This document shows positions 9,195 to 18,091 of a DNA stretch of 64,000 nucleotides, piece by piece (the stretch's first letter is position 1; every line of letters begins with the position of its first letter). The stretch spans positions 1-64,000 of the forward strand of contig NZ_FYDL01000004.1 in NCBI RefSeq assembly GCF_900187505.1. The letters are read 5' to 3'. The notes beneath the pieces are model-generated. The model did no database searches, was not told the origin of the DNA, and was given only the letters and a program-made list of their open reading frames with translations. The position numbers were made by a program, and so were the translations under genes. This stretch comes from Pseudomonas sp. Irchel s3h17. GTDB lineage: Bacteria; Pseudomonadota; Gammaproteobacteria; Pseudomonadales; Pseudomonadaceae.

Positions 9195-10531
9195 CCGGGA
9201 TTTTGTGTAACCGGGATTTCTGTTAAACCGACAGCAGCCGATCTTCGAGCTGGATACTGAAGCGATTCAAGGCCGCTTTCCAGTCCCGGATCGACATCGT
9301 CCACTTCTTGCTGATGCTATTTAGCGCCATCATCACCGCCTCGTCAGTCGGAAATGAAGCGCGGGGCTTGATCACTTTACGCAAACTCATGTTGATCGAC
9401 TCGATGGCGTTGGTGGTGTAGATCACCTTACGGATTTCTGCCGGATGATCGAAAAACGGTATGACCCGCACCCAGTTCAGCCGCCATGACAGGCTGATCG
9501 ACTGGTACTCGGCATCCCATTTAGCTTCAAACTCACAAAGCCGTAGCTCGGCCAATTCGGCGGTCGCCGAGGTGCAGATCAGCTTGAGATCGGCGGCCAC
9601 TTCCTTCTGCCGTTTCCACGACACGAAGTTCAGGCTGTTGCGCACCATCTGCACGATGCAAAGCTGGACGACCGCCTTCGGGTAGACCGTTTCAATCGCT
9701 TCAGGGAAACCCCTGAGGCCGTCTACGCAGGCGATGAAAGATGTCCTGCACGCCTCGGCTCTTGAGTTCGGTAACCACTTGCAGCCAGAACTTGGCGCCT
9801 TCAGTCTGCGCGACCCACAGTCCCAATGCTTCCTTGTGGCCGGCCATGTTGACGCCAATCGCCAGATAAACCGCCTTGTTGCGCACCGCGCCAGCATCAC
9901 GCACTTTGACGTGAATACAGTCCAGATAGAGGATCGGGTAAAGCGCATCCAGCGGCCGTGCCTGCCAGAGAGCTTAACCCGTCACTCACCGCGTCGGTAA
10001 TGGCCGAGATCAAGCTGGGAGAGACGTCTGTGCCGTACATTTCTTCCAGGTGCGCTTGGATCTCGCGCACGCTCAAGCCGCGGGCGTACAGGGAGATGAC
10101 CTTGTCGTCGAAGCCTGTCCAGCGGGTTTGATGTTTGGCGACCAGTTGCGACTCGAAGGACGCTTGTCGGTCACGGGGAATGTCGAGTGGCAGATCGCCA
10201 AAATCACCCTTGAGCGTCTTGCCATTGTGCCCGTTACGGGCATTGGCAGCGGTATTAGTGATCGTTGCGCTTTTGTCGTGCCCCAGTGTTCGGTCATTTC
10301 GACCTCAAGGGCTCGCTCGACCAGCATCTTGGTCAGCTGCTTGAGCAGGCCGTTTTCGCCGATGAGGTCTTCAGGCTTTTTGTAATTGAGCAATAGACTG
10401 TCGGCCAGCTGACCAACTCAGGATCAGGTTTGACTCGTTTGGTGCGCTTGGGCTTGGGATCGGTCATGGAATTTCCTTGGGGTAGGCAGTCTCCTACCAA
10501 ATGACCGCTTACACAAAATTAAGTACACCCT
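9162..10531 (-). mobile_element. IS256-family insertion sequence, degenerate copy
   Basis: Bounded on the right by GGGTGTACTTAATTTTG (read on the minus strand, about 10515-10531), a typical IS256-family terminal repeat. On the left a related but diverged end at 9171-9225 (GGGTGTGTACGGGATTTTGTG) carries a partial 16-bp duplication of its CGGGATTTTGTGYAAC segment. A run of twelve G (9162-9173) marks the junction with rfbC. No target-site duplication is visible. The transposase inside carries several frameshifts, so the element cannot move by itself. Confidence 0.8.
9223..10467 (-). pseudogene. IS256-family transposase with multiple frameshifts
   Basis: Read on the minus strand from ATG at 10467 the protein begins MTDPKPKRTKRVKPDPELV and shifts frame at about 10405, resuming as NYKKPEDLIGENGLLKQL with MTEHWG. 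It shifts again near 10200 and near 9970, where [16 protein letters not shown] sequence appears in pieces, and again near 9725, after which [14 protein letters not shown] and YTTNAIESINMSLRKV run intact to the stop at 9223. The recognisable blocks (mutator-type DDE transposase, central PxxxVQLCIVHxxRNSL-like segment) identify the family. Four or so shifts exclude a functional product. Residual similarity is highest in the C-terminal third. Confidence 0.85.
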
Positions 10532-10788
10532 CTACACCACCAACGCCATCGAATCGATCAACATGAGCTTGCGTCAAGTGGTCAAAACCCGCGCTTCATT
10601 TCCGACTGACGAAGCGGTGATGACGTTGTTCTATCTGGCGCTAAACAACATCAGCAAGAAGTGGACGATGCCGATCCGGGACTGGAAAGCGGCCTTGAAT
10701 CGCTTCAGTGTCCAGCTCGAAGATCGGCTGCTGTCGGTTTAACAGAAATCCCGTTTACACAAAGCCCCGCACACCCCCGCTATGTTAA
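10532..10788 (+). pseudogene. second IS256-family fragment, transposase C-terminus
   Basis: On the plus strand, from YTTNAIESINMSLRQVVK to SVQLEDRLLSV and a stop at 10740-10742, this is the last ~70 codons of an IS256 transposase, followed by the element end (about 10743-10788, ending GCACACCCCC). It is a close homologue of the C-terminal part at 9223-9440 but in the opposite orientation and with a three-residue difference (LNNISKK preceded by LFYLA). It starts abruptly at the terminal repeat of the other IS256 copy. The two related elements thus lie tail to tail, giving the region inverted ends. Confidence 0.8.
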
Positions 10789-10818
10789 ACCTTGGGTAAT
10801 GACACTGCCTTAATGAAC

Positions 10819-11835
10819 CTATTTCGACTCCACACCGCCAGCTTTGAAGAAACAAGCGGTACAGAGAAGTGGTATATAGGCGAGAAAGACCCCAACCCAA
10901 GGCTGCAGCAATTGCAACCCGACCAGTAGCGCGAGGGGCCATAGCCATAAAAAGTTAATCGCGACTACCGCCATGGTGACTTTCTTGTGGCTTTTGAATA
11001 GCCGTGAAGCGTATTGATAAGCATGACTGCGATGTGCTTGGGATACTGCATCACCGCGTATCAGTCGCCTGAACAAGGTCCAGGTAGCATCGACGATGAA
11101 CGCACCCAGCATAATTAGCCAGACATAGAGCATTTCTGGCGCGATCCACGCTGCGCTAAGAGATAGCACCGCAAGTACAAAGCCCAGAAAACCGCTACCC
11201 GCATCCCCCATGAATATCTTTGCAGGAGGGAAATTCCAGTAACCAAATCCTGCTACCGCCGCTGCCAGCATCAAAGGTACCCACACCATTGAAGGGTACC
11301 CGACAATCCAGGAAACCAACACGACACCGATGCACGCACAGATTGCTTCAGCGCTGGCCAGCCCATCAATCCCGTCCATGAAATTATAAAGATTGAGCAT
11401 CCAGACGAGATAAACGAGCGCAAGAATGTTGCCGAACCAGCCAAGATCAATCGTACTTCCGAAAAGAGAGAGGGGTGCGAGTCCACCCAGCCAGAAAAGC
11501 GCCCATGCCCCGGCAATGAAATGCCCTAGCAGACGCCATCGGGCAGCAATATGTCCATGGTCGTCGGCAAATCCAAGAATCGCGACCAGCAGCCCGCCTC
11601 CGAACAACGCATAACGATCGGATAGACTCATGAAGTCCAGGGCGGTAAGGACCGGGAGCACGCATAGGAAACTTACTACGATTGCCACCCCTCCCCCACG
11701 CGGCGTAGGTACGGAGTGAGAGCTGCGTGCATTGGGTACGTCTATCAGACTTTTGACAATGGCATAACGACGCAGCAATAGTGTCAAAAACCAAGACGCG
11801 ACGAATACTGCGAGTAATACCCACCAAAAAGTCAT
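10819..11835 (-). CDS. wbpL: undecaprenyl-phosphate glycosyl-1-phosphate transferase, WbpL/WecA type
   Basis: A 338-residue polytopic membrane enzyme of the MraY/WecA superfamily with about ten helices. It starts lipid-linked O-antigen synthesis by moving a HexNAc-1-phosphate from its UDP donor to undecaprenyl phosphate. Diagnostic loops are RSSHSVPTPRGGG (residues ~38-50), NLYNFMDGIDGLA with the acidic pair, KIFMGDAGSGFLGF, and HRSHAYQYAS. WbpL of P. aeruginosa, which also initiates the ABC-exported A-band glycan, is the nearest functional model (FucNAc or GlcNAc donor). It overlaps the upstream epimerase gene by ATGA. The gene ends 30 bases before the IS256 fragment, so its 3' side is next to the rearrangement. 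Confidence 0.9.
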   Translation of the reverse strand: MTFWWVLLAVFVASWFLTLLLRRYAIVKSLIDVPNARSSHSVPTPRGGGVAIVVSFLCVLPVLTALDFMSLSDRYALFGGGLLVAILGFADDHGHIAARWRLLGHFIAGAWALFWLGGLAPLSLFGSTIDLGWFGNILALVYLVWMLNLYNFMDGIDGLASAEAICACIGVVLVSWIVGYPSMVWVPLMLAAAVAGFGYWNFPPAKIFMGDAGSGFLGFVLAVLSLSAAWIAPEMLYVWLIMLGAFIVDATWTLFRRLIRGDAVSQAHRSHAYQYASRLFKSHKKVTMAVVAINFLWLWPLALLVGLQLLQPWVGVFLAYIPLLCTACFFKAGGVESK

Positions 11836-12797
11836 TTCGTTTGTTTTTCCAGATATTGGTCAACTGTCTGACGCAAGGCGCTATCGACATTAATAGGCGG
11901 AGTCCACCCCAACAGTTCTCGGTTCTTGGTTATATCGACCTGCAGCGACTCGCAAAGACGACGGATAACCGTCCTTTTACCCACCGTGGCAGCGGCCAGA
12001 TTCAATAACCACGGAGATACTGGCAGCAGATATGCTTTTCTACCGAGTGCACTCGCCATCCTTCGTAGCAACTGGGTAGTAGACAGGTCTTCCCCGTCGC
12101 TGACCAGGAAAGTGTTTGCTGCAGCTGCAGGATGATTGATGCAAACAACTATCAGGTCTACGAGATTGCCAATCGCCACCAGACTTCGCTGATTGTCAAT
12201 AGCACCCAACGGCAACGGGATACCTCTATCGAGACTACGTAACAACCGCAAGAAGTTGGCTTTGACTCCGGGGCCATATACCAGTGGCGGACGGATAATA
12301 ACAATTTCCATACCCGTACGTTTACCCAGCAGTTTTAACGCCTCCTCTGCTTCGTACTTGGAGACAGCATAAGGTTCGAGCGGTGCAGGCTTATCATCAG
12401 CATGGAAAGGAACACCCGCCTCCGTCCTTTCGCCGTTTACTTTGATCGAGCTAATGAAGATGAACCGCTTTACTCCCGAGGCGGCCGCATGTTGCGCCAA
12501 CCTGAGCGTTCCTTCCACATTAACCTTGCGAAACTCTTCCAACGCATCTGTGGCCGTTTCATTCATCACGTGTACCCGCGCAGCGGCATGAATAACCACC
12601 TCCACATCGCTGAGCGCGGGTAGAGCCTCGCCATCCGTCAGATCGAAAGCCATGACTGGACACAGCCCTTGCAGCCGCGTCGGGCCCCGAGCGGCCGCTA
12701 CAGGGGTATGTTTTTTATCCAGCAGAAGCCTGAAAACTATAGCTTCACCGACGAACCCGCTGGCTCCCGTGATCATAATCTTAGGGGGAATCATCAC
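11832..12797 (-). CDS. NAD-dependent nucleotide-sugar epimerase/dehydratase (WbpV/WbpK-like)
   Basis: A 321-residue extended short-chain dehydrogenase with the Rossmann motif GASGFVG at 11-17, the substrate-side motif HAAARVHV, catalytic FISSIKV and YAVSKYEAE (Y-x3-K). Members next to wbpL in Pseudomonas act as UDP-GlcNAc/UDP-FucNAc pathway epimerases or reductases that supply the WbpL donor. Whether this one is a 4-epimerase or a 4-ketoreductase cannot be settled from sequence alone. It is coupled at both ends by ATGA overlaps, to the GT2 gene upstream and wbpL downstream, so the three form a compact cassette. Confidence 0.85.
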   Translation of the reverse strand: MMIPPKIMITGASGFVGEAIVFRLLLDKKHTPVAAARGPTRLQGLCPVMAFDLTDGEALPALSDVEVVIHAAARVHVMNETATDALEEFRKVNVEGTLRLAQHAAASGVKRFIFISSIKVNGERTEAGVPFHADDKPAPLEPYAVSKYEAEEALKLLGKRTGMEIVIIRPPLVYGPGVKANFLRLLRSLDRGIPLPLGAIDNQRSLVAIGNLVDLIVVCINHPAAAANTFLVSDGEDLSTTQLLRRMASALGRKAYLLPVSPWLLNLAAATVGKRTVIRRLCESLQVDITKNRELLGWTPPINVDSALRQTVDQYLEKQTK

Positions 12798-13714
12798 CCG
12801 TTATTCCCTATCAGCACCGTCGCCCAGCAGACAAACAAGAAAAACACTTTATCGCGCATCCGGCGTCGACAATGCCATGCACTCAAGGACAGCCTGAACA
12901 ATTGCCAGCGGCTCAACAAGAACCAACTTTTTACAAAAGGTACAGAGTCCTGCCCTACCAGCCGGGCAATCAACTGCACCTGACTGAACCACCAACCATC
13001 ATGAATGGTTTTGTAGCGGGTGATCAATGGACGCAGCCCTGTGTTGGCCCCCACCTGATTACGTTCGTGCTGACGGTAGTCCATGGAGGGTCCTGGATCG
13101 ATGTACCAGCGATACCCGTGACTACGAGCATATGCATAGCAAAACCAGTCATGCAGACTTACATTCTGTAAAGCGTTCCAGTTGCACAGCATCGAGGCCT
13201 TGAGTGGCTCCACCAGCCGCTTACTCAAGACATAAGTACAGCCAGGGCCCGCCGCCTCGAACAGAAAGTCCCACGCGACCTGAGGCTGAGCCTTATCCAG
13301 TAACCGGGTTTTGCCATCCGGCCAAAAAGCCGTGACATTGCTGGAGTACGCATCCGCTTGGTGTCGCTCAAGTTGCGATGCGGCACGCTGAAGCTTGTCC
13401 AGGTACCAGATATCATCCTGGTCGGCAAAGGCAACAAAGTCGAAACCGTCGAAGTCAACGTCCCGAATCAGTCGAAAAAAATTACGCGAGGCGCCACCAA
13501 AACTCCCTGCGTAGGGCAGTACGGTGACATTTGCATTCCTGGCCGCCGAGGTCGCACACCAAGCTTCGGTTCCATCAGTGGAGGGGTCAATACTGATATA
13601 TACAGTAACGTCGACCTCTGTCTGAGCGAGAATCGAAGCCATCTGCTCTTCGATCCACTCCATGCCGTTGTAGGCGGCCAGCAAAACTGCAACCTTCGGT
13701 AATATTACTGGCAT
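12794..13714 (-). CDS. glycosyltransferase family 2 (rhamnosyltransferase-like)
   Basis: Cytoplasmic GT-A glycosyltransferase of 306 residues. It starts MPVILPKVAVLLAAYNGMEW, has DPSTDGT for nucleotide binding and FADQDDIWYLDKL as the metal-binding acidic motif. The DQDDIW signature and the LHDWF block are common in WcaA/RfbF-like rhamnosyl or galactosyl transferases. The open frame extends 56 codons further upstream but that part is not conserved in appearance, so the ATG at 13714 is preferred. It probably adds the sugar following the WbpL-primed residue; dTDP-rhamnose is a plausible donor given the adjacent rfb genes. The 52-base gap to rfbA makes co-transcription likely. Confidence 0.82.
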   Translation of the reverse strand: MPVILPKVAVLLAAYNGMEWIEEQMASILAQTEVDVTVYISIDPSTDGTEAWCATSAARNANVTVLPYAGSFGGASRNFFRLIRDVDFDGFDFVAFADQDDIWYLDKLQRAASQLERHQADAYSSNVTAFWPDGKTRLLDKAQPQVAWDFLFEAAGPGCTYVLSKRLVEPLKASMLCNWNALQNVSLHDWFCYAYARSHGYRWYIDPGPSMDYRQHERNQVGANTGLRPLITRYKTIHDGWWFSQVQLIARLVGQDSVPFVKSWFLLSRWQLFRLSLSAWHCRRRMRDKVFFLFVCWATVLIGNNG

Positions 13715-13766
13715 GCCATCCCGCTTACACCGTTGAACACTGGAAATCGAAAGGATAAAGCTGTAA

Positions 13767-14657
13767 TCAGCAAAAACTCGTATCCAACAGTTTTTGCAGG
13801 TACTGACCGTACCCGGTCTTTTTAAGACGCTCTGCCTGGGCACCGAGTGTTTCGGCAGTAATCCAACCGTTGTTGAAAGCAATCTCCTCCAGGCACGCCA
13901 CTTTCAACCCCTGGCGCCGCTCAATTGTGTGCACAAAGTGACTGGCTTCCAACAAGGAGTCGTGGGTGCCGGTATCCAGCCAGGCAAAGCCGCGACCGAG
14001 CATTTCGACATTGAGCGTCTGTTGCTCAAGGTAAGCGCGGTTAACGTCTGTGATTTCCAGCTCACCGCGCTCGGACGGCTTGATGTTCTTGGCGATCTCG
14101 ACAACCTGATTGTCGTAAAAATAGAGACCGGTCACTGCATAGCTCGACTTGGGCTCCTGCGGTTTTTCTTCAATGCTTAGCGCCCGACCGATGCTGTCGA
14201 ACTCGACGACACCGAACCGCTCTGGATCAGACACGTGATAGCCGAATACGGTCGCGCCACGGGATTGGGAGCAGGCCGAGCGAAGGTTGTCCGAGAAGTG
14301 CTGACCGTAGAAGATGTTGTCTCCCAGGATCAGGCAGCAAGGATCCTTACCGATGAACGCTTCACCGATGATGAACGCTTGCGCCAGGCCATCGGGACTT
14401 GGCTGCTCGGCATAGGTCAACTGGATACCGTACTGGCTGCCGTCGCCCAGAAGCTTGCGAAAGCTGGGCAAGTCTTCCGGGGTGGAGATGATCAGGATTT
14501 CGCGCATGCCCGCGAGCATCAGTACCGACAACGGATAAAAGATCATCGGCTTGTCGTAGATCGGCAACATCTGCTTCGACACCCCAAGGGTCAAGGGATG
14601 CAAACGAGTGCCCGAGCCACCAGCGAGAATGATGCCTTTACGATTGCTCGTGATCAT
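13767..14657 (-). CDS. rfbA: glucose-1-phosphate thymidylyltransferase
   Basis: First enzyme of dTDP-L-rhamnose synthesis: dTTP plus glucose-1-phosphate to dTDP-glucose. It has 296 residues and is full length, with the nucleotidyltransferase motif GGSGTRLHP at 13-21, the [17 protein letters not shown] block, [11 protein letters not shown] and the C-terminal [19 protein letters not shown]. The enzyme is cytoplasmic and normally feedback-inhibited by dTDP-rhamnose. It overlaps the rfbD stop by ATGA, as part of the rfbBDA run. Confidence 0.96.
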   Translation of the reverse strand: MITSNRKGIILAGGSGTRLHPLTLGVSKQMLPIYDKPMIFYPLSVLMLAGMREILIISTPEDLPSFRKLLGDGSQYGIQLTYAEQPSPDGLAQAFIIGEAFIGKDPCCLILGDNIFYGQHFSDNLRSACSQSRGATVFGYHVSDPERFGVVEFDSIGRALSIEEKPQEPKSSYAVTGLYFYDNQVVEIAKNIKPSERGELEITDVNRAYLEQQTLNVEMLGRGFAWLDTGTHDSLLEASHFVHTIERRQGLKVACLEEIAFNNGWITAETLGAQAERLKKTGYGQYLQKLLDTSFC

Positions 14658-15547
14658 TTATTCAGTACTTCCATAAGCATACGAGTTACACCACTTTGCC
14701 AGTCCGGCAAGTGCAAAGAAAAACTGTCACGCAACTTCTGAGTGCTCAAACGCGAGTTCAGAGGGCGGCGCGCAGGCGTTGGATACTCGGAGGTGCCAAT
14801 GGGGTTGATCGCCGTGACTGCCAAATCTTCGCCATTGGCCCGAGCAAAACCAATCACATGATTAGCATAGCCGTGCCAGGATACTTCGCCGCCAGCCGCT
14901 AAATGATACAGGCCTGCCAGCCCAGGGTTCTGCATGACTTGTGAAATGGCTAACGCGGTCACGTCGGCGATCAGGTCCGCCCCCGTCGGGGCCCCGACCT
15001 GGTCGGCGATGACGCTCAACGTCTCTCGCTCCTTGGCCAGACGCAACATGGTCTTGGCAAAGTTATTGCCGCGAGCACCGTAGACCCAACTCGTGCGAAA
15101 AATCAGATGCTTGCAACCGGATGCCGCAATCGCCTGCTCACCGGCCAACTTGCTGGAGCCGTAGTGATTCACCGGCGCGACAGCATCGGTCTCGCGCCAT
15201 GGTGTAGAACCCTGGCCACTGAAGACATAATCAGTCGAGTAGTGAACCAACCAGGCTCCCAATGACGCCGCCTCTTGAGCCATGACTCCGCAAGCCAACC
15301 CGTTTACACGATTGGCCAACTCGGTCTCGGACTCAGCTTTATCGACAGCGGTGTAGGCTGCGGCATTGACGATGATATCCGGCTGGACCTGATGGATCGT
15401 CGCACGCAACGCATCGAGGTCGGACAAGTCGCCGCTTAAACCGTCTACCACATGACGATCCAGCGCAATCAATTCACCCAGCGGCGCCAGGGAGCGCTGC
15501 AACTCCCAACCCACTTGGCCACTTTTTCCCAGCAGGAGGATTTTCAT
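14654..15547 (-). CDS. rfbD: dTDP-4-dehydrorhamnose reductase
   Basis: Last enzyme of dTDP-L-rhamnose synthesis, an NAD(P)H-dependent short-chain reductase of 297 residues. It has GKSGQVG at 7-13, the [12 protein letters not shown] block, STDYVFSG and the catalytic YGSSKLAGE. Its start [10 protein letters not shown] is fixed by the ATGA overlap with rfbB; the frame is open 25 codons further upstream only because it lies inside rfbB. It works on the product of RfbC, whose gene in this locus is truncated, so flux depends on another 3,5-epimerase. Confidence 0.96.
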   Translation of the reverse strand: MKILLLGKSGQVGWELQRSLAPLGELIALDRHVVDGLSGDLSDLDALRATIHQVQPDIIVNAAAYTAVDKAESETELANRVNGLACGVMAQEAASLGAWLVHYSTDYVFSGQGSTPWRETDAVAPVNHYGSSKLAGEQAIAASGCKHLIFRTSWVYGARGNNFAKTMLRLAKERETLSVIADQVGAPTGADLIADVTALAISQVMQNPGLAGLYHLAAGGEVSWHGYANHVIGFARANGEDLAVTAINPIGTSEYPTPARRPLNSRLSTQKLRDSFSLHLPDWQSGVTRMLMEVLNK

Positions 15548-16620
15548 GCTTTGCCCGAACGATCCGCGTAGTTCTGGTCGATCCACTGTTGATAGCTGCC
15601 GCTTTTCACGTGAGCGACCCATTCAGTGTTGTTGAGGTACCACTCGACCGTCTTGCGGATACCGGTCTCGAAAGTTTCCTCTGGCGTCCAGCCCAGCTCG
15701 CGCTGGATCTTGCTGGCGTCGATCGCGTAACGCTGGTCGTGCCCCGGGCGGTCCTGGACGTAGGTGATCAGACTGGCGTGGGGACGATACGCGGAGTCCG
15801 GACGCAGTTCGTCGAGCAACGCGCAAAGGGTATGCACGACGTCGATGTTTTGCTTTTCGTTGTGACCACCAATATTGTAAGTCTCGCCAATGACACCTTC
15901 GGTCACGACTTTGTACAACGCACGAGCGTGATCTTCGACATAGAGCCAGTCACGGACCTGGTTTCCCTTGCCATAGACCGGCAACGGCTTGCCTTCCAAG
16001 GCATTGAGAATGATCAGCGGGATCAACTTCTCAGGGAAGTGACACGGGCCATAGTTGTTCGAGCAATTGGTCACCAGCGTCGGTAGGCCGTAGGTACGAC
16101 TCCAGGCGCGAACCAGATGGTCGGAACTGGCCTTGCTGGCCGAGTACGGCGAGCTTGGTTGATACGGAGTGGTTTCTGTGAAGAGGTCTTCCGGGCCTTC
16201 GAGGTCACCGTAAACTTCATCAGTCGAAATATGGTGGAAGCGAAAGCTGGCCTTGCGTGTGTCATCCAGCGCGGACCAATAGAGGCGTGCCGCTTCCAGC
16301 AAGGTGTAAGTGCCGATGATATTGGTCTGGATGAATTCAGAAGGACCGGAAATCGAACGGTCGACGTGGGACTCTGCGGCCAGGTGCATGATTGCGTCCG
16401 GTTGGTGTTCACGCAGAACTCGGTCGACCTGATCACGACCGCAGATATCGACACGCTCGAATGCATAACGCGAGTTCTGGCTGACCGCGGCTAATGACTC
16501 AAGGTTACCGGCGTAAGTCAGCTTATCGACGTTAACGACAGAGTCGGACGTGTTAGAGATGATATGACGGATGACTGCCGAACCGATAAATCCGGCGCCG
16601 CCGGTTACTAGAATTTTCAC
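15544..16620 (-). CDS. rfbB: dTDP-glucose 4,6-dehydratase
   Basis: Second enzyme of dTDP-L-rhamnose synthesis. It has 358 residues, an NAD-binding GGAGFIG at 7-13, the [11 protein letters not shown] block, the catalytic STDEVYGDL and [12 protein letters not shown], and NCSNNYGP. It uses a GTG start at 16618-16620 (VKILVTGG), since the ATG 15 codons upstream precedes non-conserved sequence. It is the promoter-proximal gene of the O-antigen operon as read on the minus strand; about 225 bases separate it from the lapA-like gene. Confidence 0.95.
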   Translation of the reverse strand: MKILVTGGAGFIGSAVIRHIISNTSDSVVNVDKLTYAGNLESLAAVSQNSRYAFERVDICGRDQVDRVLREHQPDAIMHLAAESHVDRSISGPSEFIQTNIIGTYTLLEAARLYWSALDDTRKASFRFHHISTDEVYGDLEGPEDLFTETTPYQPSSPYSASKASSDHLVRAWSRTYGLPTLVTNCSNNYGPCHFPEKLIPLIILNALEGKPLPVYGKGNQVRDWLYVEDHARALYKVVTEGVIGETYNIGGHNEKQNIDVVHTLCALLDELRPDSAYRPHASLITYVQDRPGHDQRYAIDASKIQRELGWTPEETFETGIRKTVEWYLNNTEWVAHVKSGSYQQWIDQNYADRSGKA

Positions 16621-16763
16621 GCGAAACCATACCCTTGAGTTACGACAGGGCCACCAACCGCGCACCGTCTAATCCATGAATGCAAAAGCCGTCAAGCCAA
16701 GTGGCTTCCGACAGAGCCAGCCGGTACCAAAAGGGAACACACCCTCTTTCGGACAGGCGCCGC

Positions 16764-16792
16764 ATTTTACAGTTGAGTCGGGGCTTTACTAA
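16764..16792 (-). promoter_or_regulatory. candidate sigma-70 promoter for the rfb operon
   Basis: In the 225-base gap upstream of rfbB the minus strand carries TTAGTA (16787-16792), a 17-base spacer and TAAAAT (16764-16769), the latter preceded by TG as an extended -10. The -35 match is weak. A second possible pair further down (TTGACG with a poor -10) cannot be excluded. This is the only noncoding stretch that could serve the rfbBDA genes. Confidence 0.3.
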
Positions 16793-16845
16793 TGGATATA
16801 GACAAGCTGTCGTGCCTCTCCAATAACCGTTTGCCGTTGTTGTCG

Positions 16846-17076
16846 TCAGGCGCGGCGCTTGCGTAAGGCCGGACCGAGAAACCAACCAAGAATCGGCCCC
16901 ATCAGCATTCCCAGCAGCAACGCCAGAACCACCACGATCGATATCGGCAGTTGTGGCCCTGCCCAACCAAAGAACAACAAGGAAACCGACTGCTGATTTT
17001 CCAGCACGAATGCCATCACCGCCAAAACCAGCAACAGCATCAAAGCTACAAGGAGCACGTTTTTGAGGTTACGCAT
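16846..17076 (-). CDS. LapA-domain (DUF1049) inner-membrane protein
   Basis: A 76-residue protein with two membrane helices, at residues ~5-25 and ~44-66. Between them is VLENQQSVSLLFFGWAGPQLPIS, the signature of the lipopolysaccharide-assembly LapA domain; the end is basic (LRKRRA). In enteric bacteria LapA works with LapB/YciM in controlling LPS synthesis. This gene just downstream of ihfB is conserved in pseudomonads, and its function there is assumed by homology. It lies 24 bases after the ihfB stop and is probably co-transcribed with it. It is unrelated to the large LapA adhesin of P. fluorescens. Confidence 0.85.
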   Translation of the reverse strand: MRNLKNVLLVALMLLLVLAVMAFVLENQQSVSLLFFGWAGPQLPISIVVVLALLLGMLMGPILGWFLGPALRKRRA

Positions 17077-17100
17077 GGTTCACTCCTTGAGCGGCGAGGA

Positions 17101-17397
17101 TCAAAGCCCCTCCTCCTCTTCTTCATTCACACGGTCACGCAATTCCTTGCCCGGCTTGAAGTGAGGGACGAACTTGCCGTCCAGGCTGACGGACTGCCCG
17201 GTCTTTGGATTGCGACCTACGCGCGGCGCGCGGTAGTGCAGGGAGAAACTGCCAAAACCACGGATCTCGATACGATCACCGGTAGCCAGGCACTGGGACA
17301 TTTGTTCAAGCATAGTCTTGATGGCCAACTCTACATCCTTGGATGAAAGCAGCCCTTGATGGGTGACAATTCGTTCGATCAACTCCGACTTCGTCAT
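17101..17397 (-). CDS. ihfB: integration host factor beta subunit
   Basis: A DNA-bending nucleoid protein that pairs with IhfA. It has 98 residues of the HU/IHF fold: [11 protein letters not shown] with helix 1, [25 protein letters not shown] with the beta arm and the intercalating Pro, and the acidic tail NEEEEEGL common to pseudomonads. In most Pseudomonas genomes it directly follows rpsA. Here about 4 kb of mobile DNA and a small lipoprotein gene lie between them, so expression must come from its own upstream region (17398-17569) rather than from rpsA read-through. Confidence 0.97.
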   Translation of the reverse strand: MTKSELIERIVTHQGLLSSKDVELAIKTMLEQMSQCLATGDRIEIRGFGSFSLHYRAPRVGRNPKTGQSVSLDGKFVPHFKPGKELRDRVNEEEEEGL

Positions 17398-17569
17398 ATT
17401 TTTCCCTTCTTTTTCAAGCAGCTAGATCAGCGCTTCAAAGGTTTTAGCATGCCCGAAGGAATTTGAACAGCCCAGGCATTGACTTATCTGCGCTACCGCT
17501 CACCCACCAGAAAACGGACACGATTCGAGCACAGGACCAAGCCGAAGCATGCGACATGCCCCCACATAA

Positions 17570-17851
17570 TCACCTGCAGATAACCACCAGGGTCCGCGTC
17601 AGGTATCCCGCGGGATTCCAGCCAAACAGATAGTCCTCGTCCTCCTCCTTGGCATCACTGGACCTGACAACGACCTTATACCCCTCCTCCTTGCACTCCC
17701 TCTCGGCTCGCCTGTAGCACTTGTCCCACCCCGAGCCCAACCCAGAACAATCGATCTCGATGCCGCTGACACCGCGCACCGCATGGGTCTTCACATTGGT
17801 GGTGCAGCCTGTCACAGCCAGCACAACAAGTACGACAACGAACTTGTTCAT
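17570..17851 (-). CDS. small predicted lipoprotein, unknown function
   Basis: A 93-residue protein with a lipoprotein signal: MNKFVVVLVVLAVTGC, with lipobox L-A-V-T-G-C and Cys16 as the mature N-terminus. The mature part has three further cysteines (IDCSGLG, WDKCYRRAERECKE) plus a C-terminal ICR, and a strongly acidic DAKEEDEDY patch. The W-x-x-C-x-x-x-A-x-x-x-C helix pattern recalls small Pseudomonas lipoproteins annotated as hypothetical. No function can be assigned. It sits alone between ihfB and the group II intron, on the same strand as both. Confidence 0.7.
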   Translation of the reverse strand: MNKFVVVLVVLAVTGCTTNVKTHAVRGVSGIEIDCSGLGSGWDKCYRRAERECKEEGYKVVVRSSDAKEEDEDYLFGWNPAGYLTRTLVVICR

Positions 17852-18043
17852 TCACATCCTTAGACCGGGCAGCCGCCCGATTGCCGTTGGCCTCAGGTAA
17901 GCCTAGCCCAAATAGAGGGATGCTCCGCCAAAGAAAAGACAGCATTTCAAGGAGTTGGTTTCAATGAATGTCATCCACACACCCAAGACCACAAATCACA
18001 GGCATCGGCATAGGGGACGACCTTCACAGGCCGCGCCCCTGCC

Positions 18044-18079
18044 ACACCACCCGGCATGCGGGTCCGCACCGGGCGGTTC
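18044..18079 (-). ncRNA. group II intron domain V hairpin
   Basis: The minus strand folds as ACCGCCCGG paired with CCGGGTGGT, an internal bulge, and a TGCG/CGCA upper stem. This matches the conserved short hairpin of catalytic domain V. A following stem with GGGGCGCGGCC against GGTCGTCCCC fits domain VI with its bulged A, just before the inferred 3' splice site at 18004. Confidence 0.7.
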
Positions 18080-18091
18080 GAGAGATTGAGG

